Below are positions 1-12,916 of a stretch of DNA of 64,000 bases, piece after piece; within the stretch, counting starts at the first letter, position 1, and each line of letters opens with the position of its first letter. A program made the translations under genes and the position numbers. The DNA lies in contig QANZ01020146.1 of NCBI GenBank assembly GCA_003254925.1, positions 1 to 64,000 on the forward strand. The letters run 5' to 3'. The notes under the pieces were generated by a model. That model had not been told where the DNA came from, did not search any database, and saw only the letters and a program-made list of their open reading frames with translations. The DNA comes from Chamaecrista fasciculata (lineage: Eukaryota; Streptophyta; Magnoliopsida; Fabales; Fabaceae).

Positions 1-562
1 TATGAATAAGTGTCGTACTGGTATCGTACGGGTGTCGGACACAGACACGTGTCCGACACAACGACACTCCCTCAAAATAAAGTATTCATGCTTCATAGGT
101 GGTCACCAACCCATCCTTCGTCTAGGCCCATCATATCCTTCCCAACATAGAGGGATTAGCGATATACGCGGGCTAGTCACATTGGTCTAGGGGCGACCAT
201 CAACTCGCCCATGGTCCACTTTGCTTATGTTTTGCTCCATGAGATCTCCGAGATTCCTATCCTTCATATCTCGGAGGCACACCCCACATTGATTGATCGA
301 CTCTCCTCAGAGTCTCATTATATAATTAAAAACCTATTTTGAAAACCTGAAAAATATCAAACCCACATTCTTCGACTCTCTTCTTTAGGATTTCTCTTAA
401 TTAAGTGTTCTTTAACTTGAGCATTGGAATAGCTTCGCATGTCATCCACGTGAATCTCTATCTTGCAGGCCTCCTCTCCAACACTTCATCATAGCTCTTC
501 AACCCCCTTGCGACTAAGGTAAGATCCCTTATCTATTTTAGTTTGTTACATAGTATTTTATA
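1..562. other. intergenic, repeat fragment
   Basis: No gene is supported. Bases 26-64 hold short complementary words (gtgtcggacac, gtgtccgacac) of a kind often seen in plant retroelement debris. The small open frame at the left edge (bases 2-190) has no recognisable domain. The rest is ordinary AT-rich intergenic DNA leading up to the fold-back element. Confidence 0.4.
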
Positions 563-1782
563 GGGTAAATTACACTTTGGTACCCTGTAGTTTGACCTTA
601 TTTCACTTTGGTACCCTGTGGTTTGAAACCTGACACTTTGGTACCCTGAGATTTTGACTGTTAGCACATTGGTACCCTCTAAATGTTTTCCGTCCAATTT
701 TGGCAGAAATCTCTCACCTGATTCTCACGTGGGCTTCTTAAACAAAATTAGTCCCCACTTTAATCTAAATTGAAGATCAAAATCGCTATTCTCTCCGACA
801 CAAACAAAACCAAAATCGTGCCCCTCTCTGCGTTTGCGTCTTCGTCAAGATCCTTGCCCTCTCCAAAATAACAATCGTGCCCAACCAAAATCAAAATCTA
901 TCCTCTCTTCATCTTCGACTTCGTCATAATCATGCCTCTTCATCTTCACGATTTTGATTGAGGATTTGTGAAAGTAACAAAACAATAGCACTTTCCTCTA
1001 GTCTGTTGATCATTAATAATTTGCAAGTTGAACAGAGAACAATACATTTAGATATTTAATCATCAGAAAGTCACAAACCGTCCAAAATCCTTAACAAAAT
1101 AAATCTTCGTCATAATATGGTGCCACAAGTTGCATGTCCACTAAAACAGAAGCAAAAACATGGAAACCCCCACCCTTTCAATGACAAAATCGAATCAAAG
1201 TAAACAATACAACCCAGTTCTCAAAAGCAAAAATTGATATACTCAAATCAGCATCAGTTTATAAGAAAAACTGTTAGAATGGTATTTAAGGAAAAATCCT
1301 AATTTGTTGAACCCTAAATGTGAGAATGATACAATATGGAGGCGGTGAAAGTGAAGGTATGGAAGAAGAAGAAGAAGAAGAAGAAGAGAAAGACCTTGAC
1401 ATCAAGAGGCACGATTTTGATGAAGATGAAGAGGCATGATTATGACGAAGCCAAAGATGAAGAGAGGATAGATTTTAATTTTGGAGAGGGGAAGGATTTT
1501 GACGAAGACGCAGACGCAGAGTGGGCCACGATTTTGATTTTGTTTGTGTTGGAGAGAATAGCGATTTTGATCTTCAATTTAGATTAAAGTGGGATTAATT
1601 TGTTTAAGAAGCCCACGTGAGATTCAGGTGAGAGATTTCTGTTAAAATTGGACGGAAAATGTTTAGAGGGTACCAATGTGCTAACAGTCAAAACCTCGGG
1701 GTACCAAAGTGTCAGGTTTCAAACCACAGGGTACTAAAATGAAATAGGGTTAAACTACAGGGTACCAAAGTGTAATTTACCC
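563..1782. mobile_element. MULE-like fold-back element, family C (1.2 kb)
   Basis: The element begins GGGTAAATTACACTTTGG and ends with the reverse complement. Each arm carries several short units with 'CTTTGGTACCCT', and the inversion continues inward, so most of the element is one imperfect palindrome. Flanking bases 554-562 and 1783-1791 are the same 9-mer, tattttata, a perfect 9-bp target duplication of Mutator type. The Lys/Glu/Asp-rich open frame at 1336-1587 lies in the right arm and mirrors the left arm, so it is not a gene. No transposase is present, so the element is non-autonomous. Confidence 0.75.
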
Positions 1783-1955
1783 TATTTTATATTATAGTAT
1801 CACATATATATCATGACATCCAAGATATTACTGATATATGAAATCACAATGTATAATTAAATACACCCTTAATTCTTGAACTAGATGATTATCGGTGGCA
1901 AAAAAAGCTAGATGGTAGGGTGGTCAAGCCCAAGTATTATCAATTAATTATATAT

Positions 1956-2357
1956 AGGCAAAAGTATTTTTGGTACCCATAAACTATATGGTCAGTTTTA
2001 GTTATACTTCCAAACTTTTTTTGGATCCGGGTCCTCGCATCATATTTTCTTCCGAAAAGAAGAATAATTGTACCTCCAAAGTATGTGATCAGTTTCAATT
2101 GTTCTCTCAATTTTTTTATTTTTTTTGTTGATTGTACCCTTAATGTTTCACATTCGAATTTAGGGGTACAATTGACAAAAAAAGATTTGGGATACAATTG
2201 ACACAAAAAATTGGAGGCACCCAACAAGATTTTGGGGCTACAATTGAAATTAACCTCATACTTTGGGAGTACAATTGACCCAAAAAAAACTTTGAAGGTA
2301 TAACTGAAACTGGCCTTATACTTTGGGAGTAGTTAGTATTAAGAGTACTTTTGTCTT
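1956..2357. mobile_element. fold-back element, degenerate
   Basis: The left arm (GGCAAAAGTATTTTTGGTACC followed by units on a 'gtacaattg' theme) is mirrored by the right arm ending near 2357 (agtacttttgtc). The arms are imperfect. Flanking 9-mers match at only about six positions, so the target duplication is uncertain. No coding sequence is supported; the reverse-strand open frame at 1940-2227 lies within the arms. Confidence 0.5.
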
Positions 2358-3805
2358 GTAATTATAAATTAATCTTTTTGCTAATTTACTGAAAAAGGTG
2401 CAACACAAAATATACACAAAAATACATATGCCTAAAATGACTTGGGCCTTCTACATGGGAATAAAGTGGAAAAGAGGTGACATATAACCCTTTATTATTT
2501 TCTAAGGTATCCTAGGCAGGCAAGATAGATGAAAATACACTCACGCTCATGCCTTAAAACCATGGTCTTCCAGTTTTTTTTTTTTTTGGTGGACCACTTT
2601 CTGCCAGTTTTACAATAATAAACTTCAACTTCTTGTACTAAGAATATTTTACAGCTTCGAAAACGTAAAAGGGAAAATGGAAATAAGAGAAAGAAACAAT
2701 TAGTAACTAATAATTAATTTTAATTCTTTCTCCTTTTCAACCTTATCTAGTTGTTCTTATAAAACTTATACACTACTCATTGACCAGCAAGTCACGAATT
2801 GAACGACAACTTAATTCCACTTCCCTCTCCTTTTTCTTTTGCACCAATTTCTTGCAATTCAACATGCATGTAATAATATATAGTAAAATTTAGAGCGACA
2901 CTAATATACACATAGGATTTTCTTTTAAATTAGAATAAAATCATGCAATTAAATAAAGACGCGGCAAATGGAATAATTAAAAAGGGAAGAAAGTTGGAGC
3001 TATGGATAAATTGTTATAATTAATGTGCTAGTTAAACGTATGTATATTTATTATATATCATATATAATAATTGGCATTTGTCTTTAATTGCTTTACTACT
3101 TTTTCGCATACCCAGCACCAGTAAAGTCTTAAAGTTGTGGTCAGATCCGTTTTGGGCACAGCACTTAAGCTTGTGATATCCATGCATGAAACGCTAAGTT
3201 TATCCAACTTTATCAATATGACAATATCTTTTTAAGTTTAGGTGGACAAAATCTTCTAGTTGCCTCTTAACTTTAATTGATGCTTCACATTGAGGACGCC
3301 TAATAAAATTTACGTGTCTCTTTTGTCCATTTTTGCTTTCATAGCTTTAATTTCCTTGTTGACACCTTTTTTTATTTTTGTTTGATGAAGTAGTAGTGAA
3401 AGAAAAACAACGTATTCTTTTTGTAAGTGGGTCGAAGTCACACTCACTCTTGAACTCACATTTCATGGCCATGAATAGGAAGCTAGGGACTCAGCAAGAA
3501 AACCCAAATTAATCATCATCCATATCTAAGTTTCTTCACCCGTAAGAAATCTTCATCCACCTAATTAATTAACCTATTTAATTTCATTTGTGATCGTGAT
3601 TATGTTGTAACCTATTTTGATTCAAGGGATTAATCCTACAAAAATTAAATAAAGTCAAGAAGAGTTCATTAAAATATTAATGAGAGAAAAAAAATTATAT
3701 TTTAAGCTCTGATAGATGAAGGTGAGTTGCAATTTATTTTTAAAAAAATGTTACCATTAAATTAATCCCTCAAAGATAACATCACTTTTAATATCACCTT
3801 CATAC
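2358..3805. other. intergenic, nothing recognised
   Basis: AT-rich DNA with a T run near 2573-2586 and no open frame with a recognisable domain. It lies between a fold-back element and the Copia LTR. Confidence 0.5.
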
Positions 3806-4108
3806 TGTAGAAGTATGACTCAGCTGCCTACTCACTGCACTGCTGGACATTAGAGCTGAGATGGCACTTACTTGACAGCTAGGCAACTTTCTACATTATT
3901 CTAGCATGTGTAGGATAGAATCTTTCCTTGTATATTCTTTCTTTCCGTTATTGTACAGCTCATAGAATAGGTTTGTTATTTCTTCTTCCAATAGGGTAGT
4001 AGACACGTGTCTCTATTTTCTGCACCCTCAAGTGTATATATTTCAGCAGCAGTGAATGGAATGAGCACGGCATTATTCAATATTTTCAGTATTTCTTACT
4101 TTTGTGCA
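3806..4108 (+). repeat. 5' LTR of the Copia fossil
   Basis: A roughly 303-bp block starts TGTAGAAG and ends GTGCA, directly followed by a primer-binding site of the initiator-methionine tRNA type. TG...CA ends, the length and the following gag frame all fit a Copia LTR. No matching 3' LTR is present in the window, so the LTR assignment rests on position and ends only. Confidence 0.7.
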
Positions 4109-4121
4109 TGGTATCAGAGCC
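4109..4121 (+). other. primer-binding site, tRNA-iMet type
   Basis: TGGTATCAGAGCC lies immediately after the LTR and is complementary to the 3' end of initiator methionine tRNA, the usual primer of plant Copia elements. It fixes the LTR end at 4108. Confidence 0.8.
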
Positions 4122-6919
4122 TGCACTGATCCTACCCTGCTTCTTCTTTTTTCTTCCTGCCGTCATCTCTCTTTTGTACTCATGGCTGATTCTCAGAGCA
4201 GTACTAAATCCAGTAGTGTCGTTTCCCAGAAATCAGATGAAGGTCCTCTTACTCTTCATAACTCTGATCATCCCAGTATGTCTCTTGTCACTACCCATTT
4301 GTCTGGTTCTAACTATCTTACTTGGAGTATAGCCATACGCACCTCCCTCGAAGCTAAGGATAAGGTTGTGTTCATTGACGGATCGCTGCCACCACCAGAA
4401 GGAGAGGCTGAATACAAGAAGTGGAAAAAAGTGGATTCGATGGTCAAGTCTTGGATCAACAACTCTATTACTAAAGAGATATCTGATACCCTCATTTATT
4501 GTGCTACATCTCAGCGACTTTGGGAGGAGATTGCTGAGCGCTATGGGATGAGTACTGGACCCCAGATTTACCAGATTCAGCGAGAAATGAGCTCTGTGCA
4601 GCAGGGCATTGACTCCATTACCACTTATTACAGCAAACTACATCGCACCTGGGATGAAATGGATCGTTTAGTTCCACTCCCTGTGTGCAAATGCACTAAT
4701 TGTACCTGTAACTTGATTGACAAGTTGAAGGCTCTTACCTCTTCAACTCGGCTTCTTCAATTTCTCATGGGTCTGAACTCTGATTTTGAGATCATCCGTG
4801 GTCAGATTCTCAACTTAGATCCCCTGCCCACTGTCAGTAAAGCTTTTTCCATGGTGCTCCGTGCTGAAAGTCAAAAAAATGTCACACAAAGTTACTCAAC
4901 TCCTCTTGTTGAAGGGAGTGCCATGTTGGTAAAATCTGCCCATTCAAAGTCTGCTGGAGACAATAAGTATTATAGTGGGCAGAAAAAGGATGACTCCAAG
5001 AAATCTGATAGGTTCTGTGATCATTGTCAACTCACAAGGCATACTAAGGACACTTGCTTTAAGCTCCATGGATACCCAGATTGGTTCAAGGAGCTCAGGA
5101 ATTCCAAAAAAGGATTTCCACCAAAGAAGCCATCTGCAAATATGGTGAGCACTGCTGGCTCTTATAATAAGCTCGATGAGAAGGAGGGCAATGGGAAGCA
5201 TGAAATAGCTTCAATGGTGACTTAGCTCGTCAAGGAGGAGATGGGCAAACTTCTCAAAGGCAAACATGTTGATGAACAGGTGAACTATGCTAATTTTGAA
5301 GACTTTGCAGGTACTGTCCTCTATTCTCCTAGTAGTAAACTTATAAATTTTGGTTGTTGGATCATAGATACAGGAGCATCGTCTCATATGTCTTCACATA
5401 TCGATACATTGCAGCATATTGAATCAATACTCCCACCCATTAGAATTCACTTACCTGACTCTACTACTAAGTTAGTTACTAAAAACTGCCATATCAGATT
5501 GCATCCTAAGCTTGTACTACACAATGTCCTTATTATTCCCAGTTTTAAATTCAACCTTCTATCTGTTAACAGACTAATCAAAGACTCAGGTCTTAATCTT
5601 ACTTTCTTCGATTCTCATTGCATCATACAGGACCCGAAGAGTAAAGCAGTAGTGGCAGTGGCAGAAGTTAAGAGAAATCTTTATATTTTAGAACAGAAGT
5701 CTTTTGATCCTAACTTCATTCAGTCTGTGTTAGTTCTTTACAATTCCACTTTGTGTTTTGCAAACAATGTGCTGTCATGTACTTCATCACAAATTATTAA
5801 TGAGAATTCTACTTCTGTTTGGCATCAAAGACTTGGACACTGCTCTAATACCGTTTTTAATCACATCTCCACTATTACTTCTACTAAACAAAGTAACCCC
5901 AAAGTCTGTGATATCTGCCATTTCTCTAAACAAGAAAGATTACCATTTCGATAGAGTAATATAAAATCCACTAAACCTCTTGAAAGATTACACATGGACT
6001 TATGGGGACCATATGCAGTAGCTAGCTTGAACTTAGCCCATTATGTCTTAACTATTGTAGATGACTACAGTAGGGTAACGTGGACTTTTCTTCTTAAACA
6101 CAAAACACAAGTTCCTACCACTTTACAGATTTTCCTTACTCAAGTTCAGAAAACTTATGAATGCCCTGTCAAGTTCATTCGCTCAGATAATGGTACTGAG
6201 TTCACTAGTGCCAGTTGCCAAAATATATTTCATCAGCTTGGGATTATACATGAAAAAACCTGTGCATACACCCCACAACAGAATGGGGTGGTTGAGAGAA
6301 AACATAAGCACTTATTACAAGTAGCCAGAAGTTTAATGTTCCAAGCAAAAATGCCAAAAAAGTTTTGGGGCGATTGTATCTTGACAGCTACTTATATCAT
6401 TAATAGACTACCAACACCCATATTAAAATGGAAAACTCCATATGAATTACTACATAATAGCCCTCCTGATTACACCAAACTTAGAGTTTTTGGAAGCTTA
6501 TGCTTTATTTCTAACCTCAATCCTCACAAAGACAAGTTTACCCCAAGAGCCCATAAATGTGCCTTCCTCGGATATGTTACAGGACAAAAAGGGTATAAAG
6601 TTTATGATTTAGCTACTCATAAGGTCCACATAAGTCGAGATATAAAATTCTATGAAGAGGTTTTCCCTTTTGATTCACCACACCAGAATCCCATCACTTC
6701 TCCTACCATAGAACAACCCGAATTAATCTCCACTCCTTTAGAGTATGTTGTCCACGATTTCTCTGATGATAATGAATCTTTTTGTGATGAAATACAGGAC
6801 ACACAACCTGTTCAAAATGAAGTTGTAGATATCTCTGCTACTCCCACTGTTCCTGCTGCTTCTCCCATTCCCAGCTCCACTAATGCACACACTGCATCTC
6901 CCTCACAGTCACCTATTCN
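4109..6919 (+). mobile_element. Copia retrotransposon fossil (gag, protease, integrase)
   Basis: Parts seen in order: a Copia-type gag (4181-5225; UBN2/Retrotran_gag_2-like) with a CX2CX4HX4C zinc knuckle near 5017-5058; an aspartic protease with the DTGAS motif near 5370 and a GAG-pre-integrase zinc-binding segment with the WHQRLGH motif near 5820-5940; and an integrase core (5994-6700) with the MDLWGP start, the RSDNGTEF motif and the QQNGVVERKH motif. Reverse transcriptase, RNase H and the 3' LTR are absent: the element stops at a single N at 6919 and continues as LINE sequence. It is a dead copy, truncated and with about two further breaks. Age cannot be taken from LTR divergence because only one LTR remains. 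Confidence 0.9.
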
Positions 6920-7652
6920 ACAAGAGTATCTTTGAGAATATTGCTTTTAATCCAAATACTATTATAAATACTAGTTTTCATAAATCTGTGGAATTTATGT
7001 TTCTTTTTGTTGATAAAAACTCTGTCTCTCCCCCTCTCTTTTACATATCAATTGGCAAAAACCGGATCCCCCTTTATTTAAAATTAAACTGTGATGGCTC
7101 GGCTAAAAATACCAAAATCGGTGGTGGTGGTATTATCAGAGATTCAGATGGTAACTGGATTATAGGTTTCTCCTCTTCTTTTGGTTATGGTCACATCTTA
7201 AAAGCCGAACTTTGGAGTATTCAGCTTGGACTTCAACTGCCTATTGACAAGAATATCAAAAACCTCATTATTGAATCTGATTCCAAGACTGCTATTGAGC
7301 TCTTATCTATAAACAATTTATCTAATCTTCACCAGTATTACACTCTTGTTAACAAATGCAGATTGCTGATGGCCTTATTGGATAATCATCAAATCCTTCA
7401 TGTTTACCGTGAAGCTAATGGTTCTGCCGATGCTTTGGCTAATCATGGAAGCGAGCTTGCTGACTCTACTCACGTTATTTTCCACTTTGTTCCATCTTTT
7501 ATTTCTACTGCTTAAGTAATGTAAGGGCATGTAACAGACCTTCGTAACTCTGCCCTCTCTTTTCTTTCTAGCTTTTTCTTTCTCTATTTCTTAGTTATTT
7601 GTATTGCTCTGACTTTTGTCTTAATCAATTTCCATTTTTACCAAAAAAAAAA
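6920..7652 (+). mobile_element. LINE (L1-type) 3' end with RNase H domain
   Basis: An open frame runs to a stop at 7513-7515 and encodes a plant LINE-type RNase H domain (RVT_3-like). It starts LNCDGSAKN, followed by GGGGIIRD, a Glu in LKAELWSI, and ESDSKTA, then the conserved HVYREANGSADALA near the end. The usual L1 3' untranslated region follows, closing in an A-rich tail at about 7642-7652. Only the 3' end is present, typical of 5'-truncated insertions. The junction with the Copia fossil falls at or near the N at 6919, so it could be a real insertion point or an assembly join. In plants this domain is found at the C-terminus of many L1 ORF2 proteins. Confidence 0.8.
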
Positions 7653-8432
7653 CAAAATGTAGACCATACCGACCAAACCATGGTAATTGTTCTATGAAAA
7701 AAACCATGGTAATTGTTTGTGTCCATGATCTCTTAATTAATTTATTTATTATTGGCTGAACTATTGAACCTTGAACAGATGGTTCAAACGGTTCAGTGTC
7801 TAGTCCAATTTTTTAAAACTATAATAAGGAGTGACCAAGTGAAATAGGGACAGAAGAGTAAAAAATAATAATATAGAAGGGGTAAATAAAGGGATATTAG
7901 GATGAAAAGCTTGTATATTTAATGTAATGTATTGTTGTTTGGGTCTGGACATGAGATGACAACATATAATGATAATATGATGTTACCAAACGTCAAACAT
8001 TCAAGATATTATATTATATAAGATGGTGAATATGAGATGATAACTTATCAAACGCACCTTGGAAGTTTAAGAAATTTGATTTTAAATTTTTTTTAAGTAT
8101 TTGTCATGAGTGAAGAGAGGTACGTGTGAGATAAACTAAAAAAGAAGAAGAATATTTTAGAGTTTTAAGTTACTATAATAAAATCGAATTAGGTCATGTT
8201 CATGAAAAAAAAAACTATAAAATCTACTTTGGTGATTGTTACATATTAGGAAGATATAATTTTTTGTCGTCGATTAAAGGATACTGCATGACTTTTTTTT
8301 AAAAAAAAATTATATAATTAAGAATGATAAAAAAATATTCATATCTAATGGATAATTAAAAGTTTTATCCTATCAGACCATATTAAAATTGGTTTAATAT
8401 CATAATTCACAATTTTTAGATTCCAATCAAAA
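7653..8432. other. intergenic with a Harbinger-like MITE relic
   Basis: Bases about 7930-8062 resemble a shortened copy of the MITE at 21835-22553: shared words include 'gatgttaccaaacgtcaaacat', 'ataagatgg' and an end reading caaacgcacc. The rest holds no supported gene. Confidence 0.45.
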
Positions 8433-8611
8433 TTGGTTTAATTGGTAAAGAATCAACTCATAATTCACAACGTCGTGAGTTAGAATCCCACTAAGAGTCT
8501 TGTTAGTAGGAGATTTATAAGTACCTCTATAAACACTCAGAGTCTGAATGTATGCTTTGGCCTTGATGAACTCTTGGGTCTAACTCACCTCAACTTTTCT
8601 CCTAAAAAAAA
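8433..8611 (+). mobile_element. tRNA-derived SINE
   Basis: A box-like sequence TGGTTTAATTGGTAAAG lies at 8434-8450 and a B box-like GTGAGTTAGAATCCC at about 8475-8489, the spacing of a tRNA-related RNA polymerase III promoter. A roughly 120-bp body ends in an A run at 8604-8611. A related copy lies near 48488-48850. A target duplication is not clear by eye. Confidence 0.55.
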
Positions 8612-9408
8612 TCATAATATCATATCAAATTATCAATATCATATTGAATTAATTTATGCCTTAAAAATATCAATTATAGTGTAATGCACCACACACACAT
8701 ACACACACAACATGAACACAGACATCAATCATTTTAGTCATGAGATGCTGACGGTCGGGAATCCCATCCTTTGGTGGGTCCCGCAGCATAAGCCCACTTT
8801 CCTCACATTTCTCTTCCGAATATATATGTGCTCCATCCACTTCTTCTTGATTAGCATTACTTTCATTATTATATTGTATAATTTTTAAATTTTGATTTAT
8901 ATATTAAATGAAGATTATAAAATTTGTGTACCTTGATATATATATATATAGTTATAATGTCAAATTTATTGATTAATCTGACCAACCTGTGTTAACTTGA
9001 TTCAAGAGCGAGTCTTGAACAAAAATATTTAATTAACTTGCAAGAATAATACATAAAGAAGTATCTTTATAAATTGACTCCGATGAAGCCTGTGATCGAT
9101 GGTTCTTGAATATCATATATATACTAGTTAGAATTTTAAGATTTTTAAGTATATTACTTTTAAACTTGAAATTCCAACTTCCAAGACATTTATAGCGTGC
9201 CCCTCGAGGGAGATTCCATGGTGGGTGTGCCCCGAGATATACTTAGGATTGAAGATCTCTAATATCTCAAGACATCGTTAGTATATGTGAAGACTTGCCC
9301 TATGTGTCGTTTCTAATAATAAGAGAGTTTATCAGTCAAAATATATCGACTAGTAAGAGGTGTGAGTAGCTAGAAGCTTAAGTAATCTTTATTTTATTAT
9401 TTTTATTA
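8612..9408. other. intergenic, simple repeats only
   Basis: Contains a short CA-rich run (about 8691-8710) and AT runs near 8938-8951. No gene supported. Confidence 0.5.
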
Positions 9409-9985
9409 GGTTAGATGATTATTTTGATGCTCAAATTATAGAATTAGTTTTATTTTGGTCTTCAATCTATTTTTTGTTTTATTTTAGTTTTCAAACTTTC
9501 ACATTTATTTTTTTTTGTCTTCAAACTTTCACGTTTGTGATACTTTAATCTACAAACTTTCATATTTGTTTCATTTTGATATTCAAACTTATAAAAAGTG
9601 ATTTGACAAAGAGATAAAGAAAATTGTTTCACTTTTTAAAAGAAAAATTAACTATGAATTTACCTCCATTTTGTGATTAAAAACAAAGATTTTTCTTTCT
9701 CATCACTTTGTCAACTTGCTTATTATGACATATATAAATAAGAAATAATCTATTACAGTTGGACAGCTTAATTATAAAAGTAATGGTAAAAACATGATGA
9801 AATCACATTTTTGGAATCAAAATGAAAAAAAAAAAAGAGAATCAAAATGAAATTAATCCCATAGTTTGATGCAAAACGAAACAAAAGATAGTTTTTGATA
9901 ACCAAAATAAAACTAACCCCATAGTTTGATGACCAATTAAAACGAAACAAAAAATAATTTGAAGACTAAAATGACCACTTAACCA
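9409..9985. mobile_element. MULE-like fold-back element
   Basis: The arms start GGTTAGATGATTATTTTG and end with its approximate reverse complement (AAATGACCACTTAACC). Inner units read 'attttggtcttcaaac' on the left and 'aaaatgaaactaa' style on the right. The 9-mer tttttatta is present at 9400-9408 and 9986-9994, giving a 9-bp target duplication. The reverse-strand open frame at 9768-9950 is an arm artefact. Confidence 0.65.
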
Positions 9986-10872
9986 TTTTTATTATCTAAA
10001 GCAACGGACTTTTAATTTTTTTAATATATTTATAATTTAATTAACTTTTTATTATTTAAAAATTAAACCTCAAATTAACTTGTTCTCCAGTACATATGTA
10101 TATACGAAGTCACTAATTAATAATAAATTAATTTGAAAAATTCTAAGATACAATTTAAGCATTGCATACAATTGCGCTAGCTATGTCATATATAATCTTT
10201 TTTTTTTAAGTGATTTGGGAAATTATAAATTTTTTTTTAACAAATTAAAATTGTGTATAGGTCCACATCACTAATTACATGCAATACCTAAATTGCATCA
10301 TATATAGACTAACCCAAATTAAGTATGCCAAGAAATTGCCTTTTAAAAAAAAAACTTAATTTTACATATTTTATTTCAATTAAATGTTTGTATGATTAAA
10401 AAGTTATATCTAAATTTGGTAGATATGAGAAACGCACACCAATCTGGCCCTCCTCCTTATTCGTTCATTATCATTATATATCTATGTATATTCCACTATT
10501 ATATTCCCATCATATTCATATCATCTTCCTGCCTAATTCCTCATCATTATTATACTTCATCTTTCTTTTAATTTCGTCCTGTTCCATTTTCTATTTCCAA
10601 AACTCATTTCCTCAATCTTTTTGTGATGCCGATTATTATTTAAAGGATAAAATGGTCGGATTCGATACATGGGAGAAGAACGTGTGGGGTACAATTATAC
10701 AAATGAAAAAGATCAATATAGAAGCAACGTTATGACTTTTTCTTATTATTATTTAAGAAATAAGACTCAACGAGGACAGAGAAAAATTGAAGTCATTGTC
10801 CACTTTTTTTATTTTGCAGTAAAGAAAGAAAAAGAATAAAAGAAAGGAAAGACGAAGCTTATAAATAAAATA
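9986..10872. other. intergenic, no gene accepted
   Basis: AT-rich. An 83-codon open frame at 10484-10735 has a hydrophobic N-terminal half but no homology I recognise, and it sits in T-rich sequence. I do not accept it as a gene. Confidence 0.5.
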
Positions 10873-12119
10873 GGTCAAATGGTAATTTATTTAATCCTAA
10901 ATTTATGTTCTTATTACGTTGATTTTGAGTTTTTATACTTCAAAATATTCATATTCACTCTAAATGTTGGCAAAAGTTTTAATTTTGATCTTAAACTATT
11001 AAATATGATCATATTTATCTCATTTCAAATTCGAATGTGACGAATTCAGAGCGATATGTTGTTTTTGAAAAGTACTTTATCTAACCAGCTGGGGGCGTCC
11101 ACAAACGAGATGAAATCAGGTCCTGAAAATAGACAACTCGTTTCATAGTTAAACTAAGTGAAATTGGTCACATCATTAATTATCGTTTTAAGTTCGAATA
11201 CAAAAGTTTGGAGCTACGGATTACTCTTAATGAATTATTTTTCCAACTAGGATCATTAACCAATGAGGTCAACCCGAGCTCGAAAGTGGGTTTGAAACCA
11301 ATTTTTCATAATTTTTTACTTTTCGGTCATAACCCCACTTTTGAGCTCGGTTTGATCTCATTTGCTGATGATTTCAACTAGGTCGAAAAAAGACTTGTTA
11401 GAAGTGGGGTCTACATTCAAAATTGAAATGGTAGAGATATGACCAACTTTGCTTGTTTGACTGTGAAATGAATGATTTACTTTCGGGATTCGATTTGACC
11501 TCATCTATTGACAACTCCAACTAGATAAATAAAGTACTTTTTAAAAGCAACACATAGCTTTGGATTTGTCAAATTCAAACTTGAAACAAGATAAATATGA
11601 TCACATTCAATAGTTTGGGACCAAAATGAAATATTTGGCCAACGTTTGATTGATCCCTAACTAATGAATATAGTCATATATCTTTTGTTTCAAGTTCGAA
11701 TGCGATGAAATCGAAGTTATATATTGACAAGTTCTTTCTTTGCTTGGTTGAGGTCTCAGTAGTAAACGAGGTCAAATTGAGTTCAATCGGGCAAAGAATG
11801 AACTCATCAAAAGTAACTCAGCTCGTGGCTCTAATTTCGTCGCATTCAGACTTAAAACGAGATAGATATGACAAACTTCATGAAATGAGTGACCCACTTT
11901 TGAGCTCGATTTTAGTCTCGATTTGACATCCTTTGTCCGTGACCCCAACTAGGTAGCGAAAGAACATGTCAAAAGTAACTTGTAATTCTAATTTCATTGC
12001 ATTCAGATTTAAAAGAGAACTTTTAGAGAATATTAAGGACTAAAATGAAACATAAAAAGTACTAGGAATCAAAATATAATATGGAGTGAACTTTAGAGGA
12101 CCAAAATGAGATTTTGGCC
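10873..12119. mobile_element. long fold-back element, family B (1.25 kb)
   Basis: A near-complete palindrome about 1.25 kb long with its centre near 11300-11330. The left arm begins GGTCAAATGG, followed by 'gatcttaaactattaaatatgatc'; the right arm ends ccaaaatgagattttggcc. Inner segments such as 'aacgaggtcaaat', 'gagctcgaaagtgggttt' and their complements recur in other family-B copies (45626, 59833, 14769, 56930). A target duplication is not recoverable by eye. The open frame at 11705-11926 is an arm artefact. Confidence 0.65.
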
Positions 12120-12916
12120 AAATCCGATTATATAATTTTTCAATGTAGATTTATTATAAGCAAAACATTGAAATTTAATTGTATACAGAATAATGCCACT
12201 TTTTTTGTGGGCAATATTTATGTATGAAATAATATTTGTGTTAACTATATTAACTTTCCAATGCATGATATTTCATAGTGATGAACCCTATTAATATAAA
12301 CTTTTCAGTGAAAACAATATTTTTAATATAAACTTGTGAATATACCTTATGTATTATGTATACATAACCAACATTCTTATATAAACTTTTCAGTGATTAA
12401 TAGGGTGGAGACAAATTTTCTATCATATAATCCACATTCCATACAATTCTGGCTGTAGTTAAACAGAAAAATATGATCCACTCAATCAGTTTTATCGCCA
12501 AATAATTTGAAATGTCAAGTAGACGTAAAGCATTTAAATTGTCTTTCTTTAGTAAAGACGAACTTTAATATCACTTTTATGTGAAAACAATCTCTTAATC
12601 CATTAAGAAAAAAAGAAAACATATTGAAAATGATATGTTGACCATCGATTTCCATCTATATATAAATGATTGAGGATCGAAGAGCGCCATCGATCGATAT
12701 CCCACGCTTGCTTTAGAAAGGAAAGTTATTAAACACAATTCTCATGAGGACCCGCCCACGTCATATATTTCCTTTATATATATACAGTTTGGAAATACAC
12801 AGAATTAGTACCAATTAAGGAAAATATATATTTTAGGTTCTTCTCAGCTCTCCAATAATAAACGAGGGATATATTAGTTTCTGGTAAAATCCTGCACTAT
12901 ATAAACCATTATATAT
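12120..12916. other. intergenic, nothing recognised
   Basis: AT-rich, with short local repeats such as 'ataaacttttcagtg' occurring near 12298 and 12381. No coding evidence. Confidence 0.45.

Noticed and set aside
1336-1587. Lys-rich 83-codon open frame
   Set aside because: It lies in the right arm of the fold-back element and its bases mirror the left arm (900-960), so the frame is a by-product of purine-rich repeat sequence.
555-1790. A 7-bp target duplication (attttat) for the element at 563-1782
   Set aside because: Moving the ends by one base to GGG...CCC gives a perfect 9-bp duplication, which also works for the copy at 63107-63498, so 7 bp is only part of it.
10484-10735. Possible small secreted or membrane protein
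   Set aside because: The hydrophobic half comes from T-rich DNA and there is no recognisable domain, splice context or promoter.
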